Counted from the stretch's first letter, positions 18,627-28,153 are shown. The stretch is DNA of 64,000 nucleotides from an uncultured Bacteroidales bacterium (GCA_946411385.1 CAMKDV010000005.1:62001-126000), one strand, 5' to 3'. Notes: generated from the sequence alone by a model not told the origin. Numbers and translations: made by a program.

Positions 18627-19117
18627 TATTGCATGGCTTTCAGGTGAACTTCGTATACGAGGGTCGAGTAGGGAGGTATATACCCGTAGTTGCCTTCCGT
18701 GCCCACTGGCTCGGCTCCATATCCCAGGTTGTAGGGTATATAAAGCGTAAAATCGTCATGCACGCGCATCAGGTGCAAGCCTTCAGCAAAACCCGTCACC
18801 ACCGAACTCATGCTGAACGTAACATCTGTACCTTCCTGCAGCATATCGCCCAGACTGTAGCCTTCATAACTGCTGATCAGGTAGAGCTTGTAATCTACCA
18901 CAATAGTGCTGTTGTAGTTCGGTCGGCTCTCCGTAGGATTAGGGCTGGGATTGAGTTGCTTGTATTGCAGCCCGGATGAGGTTGTGACCACCCCGGGTTG
19001 GGTCTTGTTATGCTCCAGCCATGCTTCGTTCAGGGCTTTCCAGTCCAGATAATTGTTCTGCTTGCAGCCCGTCAGCGCCAGCAGTAGGAGTGTGATATAT
19101 GTTATTCGCTTCATCAT
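18626..19117 (-). CDS. FKBP-type peptidyl-prolyl isomerase lipoprotein
   Basis: The start is placed at 19117 (MMKRITYITLLLLALTGC) because this gives a clean lipoprotein signal; the open frame runs 29 codons further but that part is the upstream heptad array. The mature part carries a reduced FKBP domain: VTFSMSSVVTGFAEGLHLM, then FTLYIPYNLGYGAEP and a final IPPYSTLVYEVHL. It should isomerise Xaa-Pro bonds in periplasmic proteins. FKBP lipoproteins of this kind are common in Bacteroidetes. Cotranscribed with the lipoprotein downstream (one-base overlap). Confidence 0.85.
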   Translation of the reverse strand: MMKRITYITLLLLALTGCKQNNYLDWKALNEAWLEHNKTQPGVVTTSSGLQYKQLNPSPNPTESRPNYNSTIVVDYKLYLISSYEGYSLGDMLQEGTDVTFSMSSVVTGFAEGLHLMRVHDDFTLYIPYNLGYGAEPVGTEGNYGYIPPYSTLVYEVHLKAMQ

Positions 19118-19135
19118 AGGCTTTCTTTTATCTTC

Positions 19136-19189
19136 TTTCACCTTTCCCCAAATCTTAATTCGTAATTCGTAATTTTTAATTTTTAATTT
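19136..19189 (-). repeat. Mixed heptad array between EnvC-like and FKBP genes
   Basis: On the + strand the 7-base units read TTTCACC, TTTCCCC, AAATC(TT), then TTAATTC, GTAATTC, GTAATTT, TTAATTT, TTAATTT. It combines the unit types seen alone in the arrays at 37105, 40305 and 34361. It ends where the EnvC-like gene stops. Confidence 0.75.
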
Positions 19190-20361
19190 TATTGTGCTAT
19201 CCACAATTCAGGATTAAGCAAGTTTCTGTCTTCCCAGACCTGGAATTGCAGTTCCGTCTTGTTATCTTCGTCGGCGTTCGAAGCAATCTTGCCGATGTTC
19301 TGTTTGGCGGTAACTTTATCGCCGGGTTTGACGTATGGCTTCTGTATGCCGGTATATACCGTTCGGTAGTTACCATGCTGAATGATGATGGCGTATGTGC
19401 TGCCCATCACCATGCAGGTTGTTACCTCGCCCTCGTATACTGCACGCGCATCCGAACCTGAAATGGTTTGAATGTAGATGCCTTTGTTGTTGATCGTTAC
19501 ATTCTCGTATACGGGGTGCTGGTGTTTGCCGTAATGTCCGCTGATGTATCCTTTTGCTACCGGCCACGGCAAGCGTCCTTTGTTGGCTGCAAAACCGCCG
19601 GCTATCAGTTCCTGCTCTTTGGTGAGTTGCTGCTTGCGGTCCACCTGTTTGGCAATGGCGCGCTCTATCTCTTTGTTCAGCTCATCTATCTTCTTCTGTT
19701 GCTGTCTCTGTTTGGCTACAAGCTGTTTCTCCTGTTTCTTCAGTTCGTTCAGCATTGCTTTCTGTTTGCGTTCGTTCGATGCCAGCTTGTCTTTCTCCCG
19801 CTGTTGGGTTTTGAGTGCAGACGCTTTCTCCTTCCTGTTGTCTTCCAGCAGGTCGGATTGGATCAGAATGTCGGCTTTCACCTCTTCAATCTTCTTCACC
19901 TGGTTTTGTCTGTACACTGCAAACTCGCGCATGTATCGCATGCGTCGGAAAAGCTGGTCGAAGTCCTGAGACGATAGCAGGAAAAGCAAGGGCGACTGCT
20001 GGATGTCAGCATAATGCGTCTTCTGCACCAACAGGGCATAGTCGCGCTTCAGTGAGTCCAGTTCGTACTCAAGGCGGCTCCTCTCGTTCCGCAAACGTTT
20101 CTGCTCGGCATCCAGCGCATTGATCTCATTGTTGATGGATGCAATCAGTTTTTTGCGTGTACGAATCTCCTGATTGGTCAGGTTGAGTTTGTTCTCGGTG
20201 GCCTTCTCGTCTTGTTTGGTCTGCTTGATCATCTTGCCGGTTTGCTCAATCTCTTCGGCATACTTCTTCTGCTGTGCCTGCAATTCTTTGAGCGATTGCG
20301 CCGACATCAGGGCAGGAATGAGCAGGGAGACAATCAGCGCCGGTATGATTTCTTTTCTCAT
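19189..20361 (-). CDS. EnvC-like murein hydrolase activator (degenerate LytM/M23)
   Basis: 390 residues: signal peptide (about 1-22), a long coiled coil (about 23-250) and a C-terminal LytM fold (about 265-390). The metalloprotease ligands are gone: where M23 enzymes have HxGxD this protein has NNKGIYI, and the HxH motif is ELQFQV. This is the condition of EnvC and NlpD, which activate amidases instead of cutting peptidoglycan. It is therefore expected to act in cell division or cell separation. It overlaps the DUF4292 gene by four bases, in the conserved Bacteroidetes order TPR - DUF4292 - M23. Confidence 0.88.
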   Translation of the reverse strand: MRKEIIPALIVSLLIPALMSAQSLKELQAQQKKYAEEIEQTGKMIKQTKQDEKATENKLNLTNQEIRTRKKLIASINNEINALDAEQKRLRNERSRLEYELDSLKRDYALLVQKTHYADIQQSPLLFLLSSQDFDQLFRRMRYMREFAVYRQNQVKKIEEVKADILIQSDLLEDNRKEKASALKTQQREKDKLASNERKQKAMLNELKKQEKQLVAKQRQQQKKIDELNKEIERAIAKQVDRKQQLTKEQELIAGGFAANKGRLPWPVAKGYISGHYGKHQHPVYENVTINNKGIYIQTISGSDARAVYEGEVTTCMVMGSTYAIIIQHGNYRTVYTGIQKPYVKPGDKVTAKQNIGKIASNADEDNKTELQFQVWEDRNLLNPELWIAQ

Positions 20362-21068
20362 AATAGTGTGTGCAACAGTTGTTCAGCGGAAACTTTTTTG
20401 TATCCTTGTATGTTAGCGGGTTGTATATTTACGTTCTCGTTGATGCGAATATTGGCGGGAATGATGGTTATCTCAATCGTTGTCTGTCCTTGCGTTTGCG
20501 TCAGGCGGATGATGGGATCATCCATGTGGCTGAGCACCTCATTGTCAATGGTGGCATCCAGCATAACCGCCAGGTCAATGGCATAATTGGCTTTGATCTG
20601 TGCGGCATCAGCCTGCGCATACGAGCGGGTCAGTTTGTTGATGATCGTCACTTTCTGTGGCGTCACTTCCCCGCGCAGCGCCTCAATGCCCATCAGCGGT
20701 TGTACGCTCAATACGGCTCCCGTGCCGCGTTGCCAGCGGAGTGCAGCTGGTGTGCTGAAGCGATGACCGCGGTCGTTCATCGTTACGGTCATGCGTTGTA
20801 CATTGATCGTCTGTACCATCGGGCGGGCTGGTTCTTCTTCTATCACCGGTTCTACCACCACGATGGTTTCTTCCTCTACCACGGTCGGGACAGGTGTGGC
20901 AGGTTGTACCGGTGTAACGGGTACGCCCTGCGGCGCAGATGGCGCAGGCGATTGCTGCTCTGTGGCAGCCGGCTGTGCAGATTGCCGGTGTTGCTTTTTC
21001 TTCTTGCAACCTCCCAATAGCATTAGGAAGCACAGCGCAATAAGTATGTACGAGCGGTTTTGCATCAT
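20358..21068 (-). CDS. DUF4292-like lipoprotein
   Basis: 236 residues. LMLLGGC is a lipobox (Cys21) followed by a lysine-rich then Pro/Val/Glu-rich low-complexity stretch to about residue 80, and a beta-rich domain from VQTINVQRMTVTMND to the end. Position between the TPR protein and the EnvC-like protein, lipidation and size match the DUF4292 family, whose fold is LolA/LolB-like. It may carry lipid or lipoprotein in the periplasm. The first ~100 residues of the usual domain look shortened. Assignment is mostly by context. Confidence 0.6.
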   Translation of the reverse strand: MMQNRSYILIALCFLMLLGGCKKKKQHRQSAQPAATEQQSPAPSAPQGVPVTPVQPATPVPTVVEEETIVVVEPVIEEEPARPMVQTINVQRMTVTMNDRGHRFSTPAALRWQRGTGAVLSVQPLMGIEALRGEVTPQKVTIINKLTRSYAQADAAQIKANYAIDLAVMLDATIDNEVLSHMDDPIIRLTQTQGQTTIEITIIPANIRINENVNIQPANIQGYKKVSAEQLLHTLL

Positions 21069-22594
21069 TGTTGGTTCTTAATGGCTTGTAATATGGTGTC
21101 CAGATGTTCGTTTAATACGGGTTCGTTTTTGTCCTCGGCATATTCGAGGGCTTTTTTCATGTAGAACAGAGCCAGATTGTCCTGTCCCTGCAGATGTAGT
21201 ATCCATGCGTATGTGTCCAGGAATGTCGGGTTGTTTCCGTTCTTGCGTATAGCCTGTTGGCTCATCCGTTCGGCTTTCTTCAGGTCACCTCCGTTGATGG
21301 CGAGGGTGTAGGCATAGTTGTTCAGTACCATCGTCTCGTCGGGTTGGATCAGCAGAGCCTTTTCGTAGGCCTCGTAGGCTTGTTCGTATCTGCCTTTTGC
21401 TCCGCAGATGTCGCCCTGCATCTGCAGGATGGATAGTTTCATGTCCGGCTCGGTGGCATGTTCCAGTGCGTTGGCAAGTACGAGCAGGGTAGAGTCGGTA
21501 TCGTCTCGCGAATTCAATACGATGGCCTTGTACAGTCCCCATTCCGCATCATCAGGCAGCACCGCATAGCTCTGCTCAATCAGCCTCATCGAACCTGTCG
21601 GATCGTTCAGCGCGCGGTAAAGCGCAAGCATCTTCTTGCGAATGTCGTTGTTCGCGGGGTTCATCTTGAGGATAGTTTGTCCCCGTTCGAGAGCTGATTC
21701 TATCTCACCTCGCTCAATCTGTCGTGCCATGATAGCATTGTGTATCTCCTGCTCGTAGGGGTATTGCTCCTGCAGGCTGAAAAGCATCGAGTCGCTTTCG
21801 GCTTCTGAATACTGCAGCCATGACGCATGTTTGTCTATCAGTTGGATCTTGGTATGCAACGACACTTCTGGCGATTCCATCTGCCGAGCAACGAGTGCCC
21901 GACCTGTAGGGACATCCTTTTTCTGCATCGCATTGTTCAGGTCTATATCCTCACGCATCGCACGCAGCCTTCCCTCGTTGGGGTTCTTCTTCAGATAGGC
22001 ATCCAGCACTTTCACGGCTTGTTGGTGGGCGCCCATCTCTTCCAGTATCTCGTAGCGGGTTACTACCGAATAGACGCTTGGCTCGCCTGTGATGCGGTCA
22101 ATCTTGTCGTGGATACGCAGCGCCTGTTTGTATTTGTGCTGATGGCGCAGCAGCCGTTCGTGCAGGTCCAGCACATCATCATCTTTCGGGTTCTTCCGCT
22201 CCAGGTCGGTCAGCACTTTCTCTGCCTGCGCCTTGTTGCCTGTATTGTACAGCGTTACCACATACCTGTACCAATAGTCCTGCGGCGCACCGTTGTAGGC
22301 GCGCTCAAGCAGCGGCAACGCTCGCTCTGCGCCGTGCAGCGATTCGGTGTAGCCGCCCAATAGCGAACAAACGGTAGGATTGAGTGAGTCAATCTTGTAG
22401 CAGAATTCCAGCAGAAAATAGGCGGTAGGGTGGTTGCCCTTGTCTGACGCACTGATGGCGGCATACAGGTAGTAGTCCAGACGCATCTTCTCTTCTTGCG
22501 TCAGCGTGGTTGCCGCAGGTTGCTGCTTGACAGCTTGCGTCATCGCGGCGCAAGTGCAGAGCAAAACGAGTACTATGTGTCTGAATCCTTTCAT
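21065..22594 (-). CDS. Periplasmic TPR-repeat protein
   Basis: 509 residues with a signal peptide (about 1-21) and TPR-like helical hairpins throughout, clearest at YEQAYEAYEKALLIQPDETM and NNYAYTLAINGGDLKKAERM. The protein belongs to a widespread Bacteroidetes family that sits upstream of DUF4292. It probably scaffolds an envelope complex with the next two genes, to which it is coupled by four-base overlaps. One base overlap links it to the lipid-kinase-like gene upstream. Confidence 0.85.
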   Translation of the reverse strand: MKGFRHIVLVLLCTCAAMTQAVKQQPAATTLTQEEKMRLDYYLYAAISASDKGNHPTAYFLLEFCYKIDSLNPTVCSLLGGYTESLHGAERALPLLERAYNGAPQDYWYRYVVTLYNTGNKAQAEKVLTDLERKNPKDDDVLDLHERLLRHQHKYKQALRIHDKIDRITGEPSVYSVVTRYEILEEMGAHQQAVKVLDAYLKKNPNEGRLRAMREDIDLNNAMQKKDVPTGRALVARQMESPEVSLHTKIQLIDKHASWLQYSEAESDSMLFSLQEQYPYEQEIHNAIMARQIERGEIESALERGQTILKMNPANNDIRKKMLALYRALNDPTGSMRLIEQSYAVLPDDAEWGLYKAIVLNSRDDTDSTLLVLANALEHATEPDMKLSILQMQGDICGAKGRYEQAYEAYEKALLIQPDETMVLNNYAYTLAINGGDLKKAERMSQQAIRKNGNNPTFLDTYAWILHLQGQDNLALFYMKKALEYAEDKNEPVLNEHLDTILQAIKNQQ

Positions 22595-23241
22595 CAGAAG
22601 CGTTTGGGAGCTAAGATATGCAGATTATCCGCCATCACGGTAATGGCTACCTGTTCGTTGCAGGCAAATTCTTCTCCGTCAATCACAGCCGTACCTGCGC
22701 CGCTGATCGTGTATGCCTCGCACGGCTCTTCACCTTCCATGGTGAGTAGCCCGTCCTGAATGCTGGCACGCACGCCGCGCAACGAAGTATGCTCGCAGTT
22801 TAATACGGTCTTTTCGTTCAGGCTCACCATGCTCACTGCTACCATCGGGGCTTCCTCATCGATGCGCACCTTCAAAGTGTCGCACAGCAGCACCTCCGAA
22901 CGGTTGAGCCATTGGATAGCCGCGTTGCCACGCAAGGGCAAGCCCAGATGACGGGCAAGGCTGTTGGTCATACCCATCGGTATGATGCCCAGAGCCGAAC
23001 GCGTACCTGCCAGACCTTCTGCCACTTCCTTAACCGTTCCGTCGCCGCCTACGGCCACGACGGCATCAAACTCCATCAGAGCAAATTGCTTTGCCAGCGT
23101 TGTGGCATGACCCGGACGTTCGGTAAAGACGATGTTCTCGAGCCATTGTCGCTTGTCGAGCAACTCGTTAATGATCTTCGGAAGGCGTCGCTTGTTCTGC
23201 GTTCCCGACATAGGATTGATGATGAATGCTATATTCTTCAT
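22594..23241 (-). CDS. Short diacylglycerol/lipid kinase-like protein (YegS/DagK family)
   Basis: 215 residues. The N-terminal domain is normal: AFIINPMSGTQNKRR, ATTLAKQF, VVAVGGDGTVKEVAEGL and LGIIPMGMTNSLARHLGLP, the ATP-binding signature. The C-terminal beta-sandwich domain is much reduced: full members run to about 290-330 residues, and the part around the conserved lipid site is missing, though the last strand motif (AVIDGEEFACNEQVAITV) remains. The frame is intact, so this is a deletion form and not a frameshift. It may be a nucleotide-binding protein without lipid-kinase activity. First gene of the leftward operon, with a consensus promoter 60 bases upstream. Confidence 0.75.
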   Translation of the reverse strand: MKNIAFIINPMSGTQNKRRLPKIINELLDKRQWLENIVFTERPGHATTLAKQFALMEFDAVVAVGGDGTVKEVAEGLAGTRSALGIIPMGMTNSLARHLGLPLRGNAAIQWLNRSEVLLCDTLKVRIDEEAPMVAVSMVSLNEKTVLNCEHTSLRGVRASIQDGLLTMEGEEPCEAYTISGAGTAVIDGEEFACNEQVAITVMADNLHILAPKRF

Positions 23242-23299
23242 ATGCGTTGGTTGCGAGGCATGACCTCGTTTTTCTTATCGTGTTAATTCAATCTGCCTA

Positions 23300-23331
23300 C
23301 AAAGTTACTAAAAAAATCTGACATTTGCAAA
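23300..23331 (-). promoter_or_regulatory. Promoter of the lipid kinase - TPR - DUF4292 operon
   Basis: Minus-strand TTTG (23331-23328), 20 bases, TAACTTTG (23307-23300). Exact fit to the Bacteroidetes -33/-7 consensus. The start codon is about 60 bases downstream. Confidence 0.8.
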
Positions 23332-23399
23332 ATTTTCAGCGAAAATAATCGTATTTTTGTCAAAAAATAGAAATTTTCGATGAAACATATTCGATAGCC

Positions 23400-25658
23400 T
23401 TAATTTTGACAACCCGCTTCTGCATCGAAGGTCACTGGTACGTCAAACTGTTCGCTCGGGTCGTACGGCAGCGTTTCGTCTGCCAGCACTTTTTGCATGT
23501 ACAGGCACCATATAGGCAGCGCCGTGTTGGCTCCTTGTCCGTCGCTCATCCTGTCGAAGTGTACGGCTCGGTCTTCGCCGCCTACCCAGCAGCCGCTCAC
23601 CAGCGAAGGTGTGAAGCCTACAAACCATCCGTCGGAGTTGTTCTGCGTTGTGCCGGTCTTGCCGCCTGCGGGCATCGTCAGTTTGTATTTGAAGCGTGCA
23701 CGCACACCCGTACCGTGATCAAGCACGTTCCTCAACATATAGATCATCTTGTACGAGGTCAGCTCCGAGATGATCTCGCGTTGCTCAGGATGGAAAGTGG
23801 CAATCACATTACCCTGTTTGTCTTCTATGCGGGTCACATACAGCGGGTCAATGCGTATACCATGGTTCGGGTAAGTGGTATAGGCGTCCACCATCTCTTT
23901 TACGCTCACTTCGCACGGACCAAGACAGATCGATACCACCGGATCCAGTTGTCCCTGTATGCCGAACGAGCGCATCAAACGCACCAGCTGGTTAGGTGTA
24001 TATAGCGACATCAGATAGGCGGATATCCAGTTGGATGACTGCTGCAATCCCCAGTTGAGCGTTACGGTATCGCCTTGGTTCTTTGTGTGCTCGTCGCGAG
24101 GTGTCCAGCGTATGCCGTTGCCGTCCACAAGGGTCACGCTATCGTTGATCGTCTTGTCGCACGGCCACATGCCCTCGTCCATCGCCAGCGTGTACAGGTA
24201 AGGCTTCACGGTCGAACCTACCTGACGTCTGCCGAGCGTCACCATATCGTATTGGAACTGCCGGAAATCAGGTCCGCCTACATAGGCTTTCACATGTCCC
24301 GAATGAGGATCCATCGACATGAATCCGCAACGCAGAAAATGTTTCGTCCATCGTATAGAGTCCATTGGCGATAGTACGGTATCAATCAGCCCGTTGTAGG
24401 AGAAGATGTGCATCGGTACGGGCGTCTGGAAGTTCTCGCGTATCTGCTGCTCGCTCATGCCTTGGCGTTTTAATCCGCGATAGCGGTCAGTTTGGCGCAT
24501 CGAACGGGTCAGGATACCGTCAATCTCTTCCTTGCTCAAATCGCGGGAGAACGGCGCGTAGGATTTGCCTTTCTTCTCTTTGAAGAAGGTGGCTTGCAAA
24601 GCTTGCATGTGTTCGCTCACAGCCTCTTCTGCATATTGTTGCATCCTTGAATCGATGGTCGTGTATATGCGCAATCCATCCTGATACAGGTCATATTCTG
24701 TACCGTCGGGCTTGGTGTTCTTGTGGCAGAAACCGTACAAAGGATTGGTCTCCCATTCGCGGCGGTCGATCTCGTATTGCAGTTGGTTCCACTCGGAATA
24801 ATTGCTCTGTTTGGGCTCTTTGGCGGTAAGCGTTAGGCGCAGAAACTCGCGGAAATACGGTGCCAAACCTTGCTTGTGATCCACCGAGTGATAGGATACT
24901 TCAATCGGCAGAGCGGATAGCGAGTCGCACTCCTCTTGAGTGATCTTCTCGTATTTGGCCATCTGCGATAGTACGGTGTTGCGCCGGGCCAGCGAACGCT
25001 GCGGATGACGGATAGGGTTGTATAGCGAAGGGTTCTTCAGCATGCCTACCAATACGGCTGCCTGGTCAATCATCAAATCTGTCGGGGTAGTGTAGAAGTA
25101 CACGTACGCTGCCGATTGTATACCTACGGCGTTATAGAGGAAATCAAACTGATTCAAATACATCAGCATAATCTCGTCTTTCGAATACAGGCGCTCCAAT
25201 TGCGTGGCTATCACCCATTCGATAGGTTTCTGCAACGCGCGCTCGATGATGTTATTCGCCCGTGGTGACCATATCTGCTTCGCCAGCTGTTGTGTCAGCG
25301 TCGATCCGCCGCCTGCACGACCAAGTTTCAGCACAGCGCGGAACAAAGCCTTCAGGTCTACGCCCGTGTGCTCGTAGAAACGCGCATCTTCCGTGGCTAC
25401 CAGGGCATCGATGAGGTACGGACTCAGGTCGGAGTATTGTACACCTACGCGGTTCTCCTTGATGTAGTACCTGCCGATACTCACCATATCCTCTGTGAAT
25501 ACTTCCGATGCATACGTGTTCTTCGGGTTGCGCAGCTCATCCAACGGTGGCAGGTAACCCAGCCAGCCTTGGGTAATGGCATAAAAGATGAAAAACAGAA
25601 TCAGCACGCCTGCCGTAAACAAGCCCCAGAACCATGCCAAAAATTTCGTTTTTTTCAT
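23400..25658 (-). CDS. Class A penicillin-binding protein (PBP1A type)
   Basis: 752 residues. One N-terminal membrane helix (about 8-30), a GT51 glycosyltransferase domain with ALVATEDARFYEHTGVD (catalytic Glu90) and GGSTLTQQLAKQ, then a transpeptidase domain with Ser482 in QVGSTVKP, the SSN motif in LQQSSNWI, and Lys667 in PAGGKTGTT. It polymerises and cross-links peptidoglycan on the periplasmic side. It overlaps hemW by four bases. The domain set and length are normal. Confidence 0.97.
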   Translation of the reverse strand: MKKTKFLAWFWGLFTAGVLILFFIFYAITQGWLGYLPPLDELRNPKNTYASEVFTEDMVSIGRYYIKENRVGVQYSDLSPYLIDALVATEDARFYEHTGVDLKALFRAVLKLGRAGGGSTLTQQLAKQIWSPRANNIIERALQKPIEWVIATQLERLYSKDEIMLMYLNQFDFLYNAVGIQSAAYVYFYTTPTDLMIDQAAVLVGMLKNPSLYNPIRHPQRSLARRNTVLSQMAKYEKITQEECDSLSALPIEVSYHSVDHKQGLAPYFREFLRLTLTAKEPKQSNYSEWNQLQYEIDRREWETNPLYGFCHKNTKPDGTEYDLYQDGLRIYTTIDSRMQQYAEEAVSEHMQALQATFFKEKKGKSYAPFSRDLSKEEIDGILTRSMRQTDRYRGLKRQGMSEQQIRENFQTPVPMHIFSYNGLIDTVLSPMDSIRWTKHFLRCGFMSMDPHSGHVKAYVGGPDFRQFQYDMVTLGRRQVGSTVKPYLYTLAMDEGMWPCDKTINDSVTLVDGNGIRWTPRDEHTKNQGDTVTLNWGLQQSSNWISAYLMSLYTPNQLVRLMRSFGIQGQLDPVVSICLGPCEVSVKEMVDAYTTYPNHGIRIDPLYVTRIEDKQGNVIATFHPEQREIISELTSYKMIYMLRNVLDHGTGVRARFKYKLTMPAGGKTGTTQNNSDGWFVGFTPSLVSGCWVGGEDRAVHFDRMSDGQGANTALPIWCLYMQKVLADETLPYDPSEQFDVPVTFDAEAGCQN

Positions 25659-26731
25659 ATCATCATGTCCTCTATTATTCGGTTCAATATGTTCAGTCCT
25701 TCTTGTGTCGCACGGATATGCCCGTTTGCTATCGTCAGCAATCCGCGGTCAATGTATTTTTGCGCTTCTTTCAATCGCCGTTCGGTTATTGCCACGCCTT
25801 GTGAGGTACGCAAGCCGAGCATGATCTGCTCGTTGTAGTGGTCATTGGCTGTCAACACTTCATCTGTATGCGGCACTTCGTCATGCATCAATCCGCTTAG
25901 ATATGCCAGCAGATCCGGATGGTTGGCTCTTCTTACTTTCCCGTCGTACGAGTGTGCGCCCGCTCCCAACCCGAGGTAAGGCGTGTCGTTCCAATAATTG
26001 CTGTTATGCTTGCTCTTGTACCTGGGACGAGCGAAGTTGCTCACCTCGTAGTGATCATAGCCCGCCTTGTTCAGCGTTTGGCATATCATGGCGTACATGT
26101 CGTTCACAGTGTCCTCGTCTATCTCTTCCACGCGACCTTTCTCCAGCAGTTCATACAGGGGCGTACCTTTCTCGTACATAAGGCAATAGGTGGAGATGTG
26201 CGGCACATCCAATGCCAAAGCCTCTTCTATGTCCTCTTGCCACTCTTCCATCGTCTGTTCGGGCGTAGCGTAAATCAGGTCAATACTGATGTTGGTAAAC
26301 CCGTATTGCTTGGCCATCTCTACAGCTTTGCGGGCAGCTTGCGCATCATGTCTGCGCCCTAGACGGCGAAGTGTCCTGTTGTGGAACGATTGAATGCCTA
26401 TGCTCAATCTGTTTACACCTGCCTCACGCCACGCCACGAGCTTGTCGGGCGTGGTATCTTGCGGATTGGCTTCCACAGTCAGCTCTTCTACCACTTCTGT
26501 AGGTAATGCCTGCAATAATCGTGCCAAATCGTCCGACTTGAGTTGCGAAGGGGTTCCGCCGCCTATATAGATCGTCCGAACAGCCTCCGTCAGTTCGTTC
26601 CGACGCAGTTCATATTCACGGATCAGAGCATCCACATAGCGCGTACGCAACGGTAACTCCGTCGTGGAATAGAAGTCGCAGTAAGCACAACGCGACTTGC
26701 AAAAAGGTATATGTATATAGATTCCTGCCAT
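25655..26731 (-). CDS. hemW: Heme chaperone HemW (radical SAM, HemN-like)
   Basis: 358 residues. Cys11, Cys15 and Cys18 in PFCKSRCAYCDF bind the SAM iron-sulfur cluster; TIYIGGGTPSQL and GVNRLSIGIQSFHNRTLRRLGR follow. Length and the lack of the HemN N-terminal extension favour HemW, which inserts heme into respiratory proteins, over a true coproporphyrinogen oxidase. Translationally coupled to the PBP gene. Confidence 0.92.
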   Translation of the reverse strand: MAGIYIHIPFCKSRCAYCDFYSTTELPLRTRYVDALIREYELRRNELTEAVRTIYIGGGTPSQLKSDDLARLLQALPTEVVEELTVEANPQDTTPDKLVAWREAGVNRLSIGIQSFHNRTLRRLGRRHDAQAARKAVEMAKQYGFTNISIDLIYATPEQTMEEWQEDIEEALALDVPHISTYCLMYEKGTPLYELLEKGRVEEIDEDTVNDMYAMICQTLNKAGYDHYEVSNFARPRYKSKHNSNYWNDTPYLGLGAGAHSYDGKVRRANHPDLLAYLSGLMHDEVPHTDEVLTANDHYNEQIMLGLRTSQGVAITERRLKEAQKYIDRGLLTIANGHIRATQEGLNILNRIIEDMMI

Positions 26732-26762
26732 TGCACAGTGTTTTTACAGGGGTTTATCGAGT

Positions 26763-26872
26763 CATTATCGGTCCATTAACGGTCCATTATCGGTCCATTA
26801 TCGAGAGTGATACGAGTCCATCCTAGACCTTTGTCACACTTTTATCGAGGTTTTATCGGGGTTTTATCAGAC
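26763..26872. repeat. Two short arrays with 11-bp period and a TTATCG core
   Basis: 26763-26803 holds three and three-quarter units of CATTATCGGTC (one with TTAACG). 26840-26872 holds three 11-base units: TTTTATCGAGG, TTTTATCGGGG, TTTTATCAGAC. Both share TTATCG and fill the 144-base gap between rarA and hemW. Eleven bases is close to one helical turn. Confidence 0.85.
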
Positions 26873-26875
26873 CCT

Positions 26876-28153
26876 TTACACATTCCAAAGGTACTTCATC
26901 CACTCCGCCATCTTCTGTTCGCTCGGGCTGCCTTGAGGTTCCCAGAACTTCTTCCCCATCAACTCATCCGGCATAAACTGCTGCTTGACGAAATGGTTCG
27001 GGTAGTCGTGCGAATATTTGTATCCGTCGCTATAGCCCAGTTCCTTCATCAGGTCGGTCGGAGCGTTCCTAAGGTGCAAAGGCACAGGCAGATTGCCGCT
27101 CTGCCTAACTTCCGCCAACGCATTGTCTATTGCCAGATAGGCGCTGTTCGACTTCTGCGAAGTAGCCAGATAAACCGTCGCCATCGCCAGCGGAATACGC
27201 CCTTCCGGCCAACCGATCTTCGTCAGCGTATCGAAGCACGCATTGGCTACCAGCATAGCATTCGGGTTGGCCAATCCTATATCCTCACTCGCACTAATCA
27301 CCAGTCTCCGTGCAATGAATTTCGGATCTTCTCCTCCCTCAATCATCCGTGCCAGCCAGTAGATAGCGGCATCGGGGTCGCTTCCGCGAATCGATTTGAT
27401 GAAGGCAGAGATAATATCGTAATGCAGTTCGCCGTCCTTGTCGTACGCTACAGGATTTTGTTGCAGCAGTTCGGTTACCGTCTTGTTGTCAATCACTTTC
27501 GTCGCCGAGTTGCTCACCAACTCGATGATGTTCAGCAGTTTGCGTGCATCGCCTCCCGCATAGCGCAAGATGCTCTCCGTCTCTTTTATCTCAATATGTT
27601 GCTCCCGAAGCGTCCGATCATCTTCCAGCGCATGGTGCAGCAGTTCCATTAGATCCTCTTTGCCCAGCGGCTTCAGTACATATACCTGACAACGGCTTAG
27701 TAGCGGCGTGATCACCTCAAACGAAGGGTTCTCCGTCGTAGCGCCGATCAGCGTTACGATGCCTTCCTCCACTGCCCCGAGCAGGCTGTCCTGTTGCGAT
27801 TTGCTGAAGCGGTGAATCTCGTCGATAAATAGTATTGGCGAACGCTGGTCGGTCTGTGCGGCAAACAGTCCTTGCTGTGTGGTGCGGAACCGCCGTGCTT
27901 TATCGATTACTTCCCTCACTTCCTTCACGCCCGAAGTGACGGCCGATAGGGTGTAGAATGGTATCTCCAGTTCGTGCGCAATAATCCTCGCCAGCGTAGT
28001 CTTGCCTACGCCCGGAGGTCCCCACAATATGAACGACGACAGTTTGCCGCTCTCTATCATCTGACGCAACACAGCACCTTCACCTACGAGGTGCTTCTGA
28101 CCGATATACTCGTTCAACGTCTTCGGCCGTAATCGTTCAGCAAGTGGTAACAT
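26876..28153 (-). CDS. rarA: Replication-associated recombination protein RarA (MgsA, AAA+ ATPase)
   Basis: 425 residues. The start MLPLAERLRPKTLNEYIGQ, Walker A GPPGVGKT (45-52), Walker B ILFIDEIHRF, sensor 1 LIGATTENPSF and the C-terminal tetramerisation part (LGYSDGYKYSHDYP) are diagnostic. The enzyme acts at stalled forks and dsDNA ends with SSB. Stands alone between a transporter gene and hemW. Confidence 0.97.
   Translation of the reverse strand: MLPLAERLRPKTLNEYIGQKHLVGEGAVLRQMIESGKLSSFILWGPPGVGKTTLARIIAHELEIPFYTLSAVTSGVKEVREVIDKARRFRTTQQGLFAAQTDQRSPILFIDEIHRFSKSQQDSLLGAVEEGIVTLIGATTENPSFEVITPLLSRCQVYVLKPLGKEDLMELLHHALEDDRTLREQHIEIKETESILRYAGGDARKLLNIIELVSNSATKVIDNKTVTELLQQNPVAYDKDGELHYDIISAFIKSIRGSDPDAAIYWLARMIEGGEDPKFIARRLVISASEDIGLANPNAMLVANACFDTLTKIGWPEGRIPLAMATVYLATSQKSNSAYLAIDNALAEVRQSGNLPVPLHLRNAPTDLMKELGYSDGYKYSHDYPNHFVKQQFMPDELMGKKFWEPQGSPSEQKMAEWMKYLWNV

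Noticed and set aside
23352..23359. Rightward TATTTTTG promoter box
   Set aside because: The nearest TTTG is 24 bases away and no rightward gene follows; it faces the 3' end of the PBP gene.
26732..26872. CRISPR array
   Set aside because: Units are 11 bp and contiguous with no spacers; there are no cas genes in the window.
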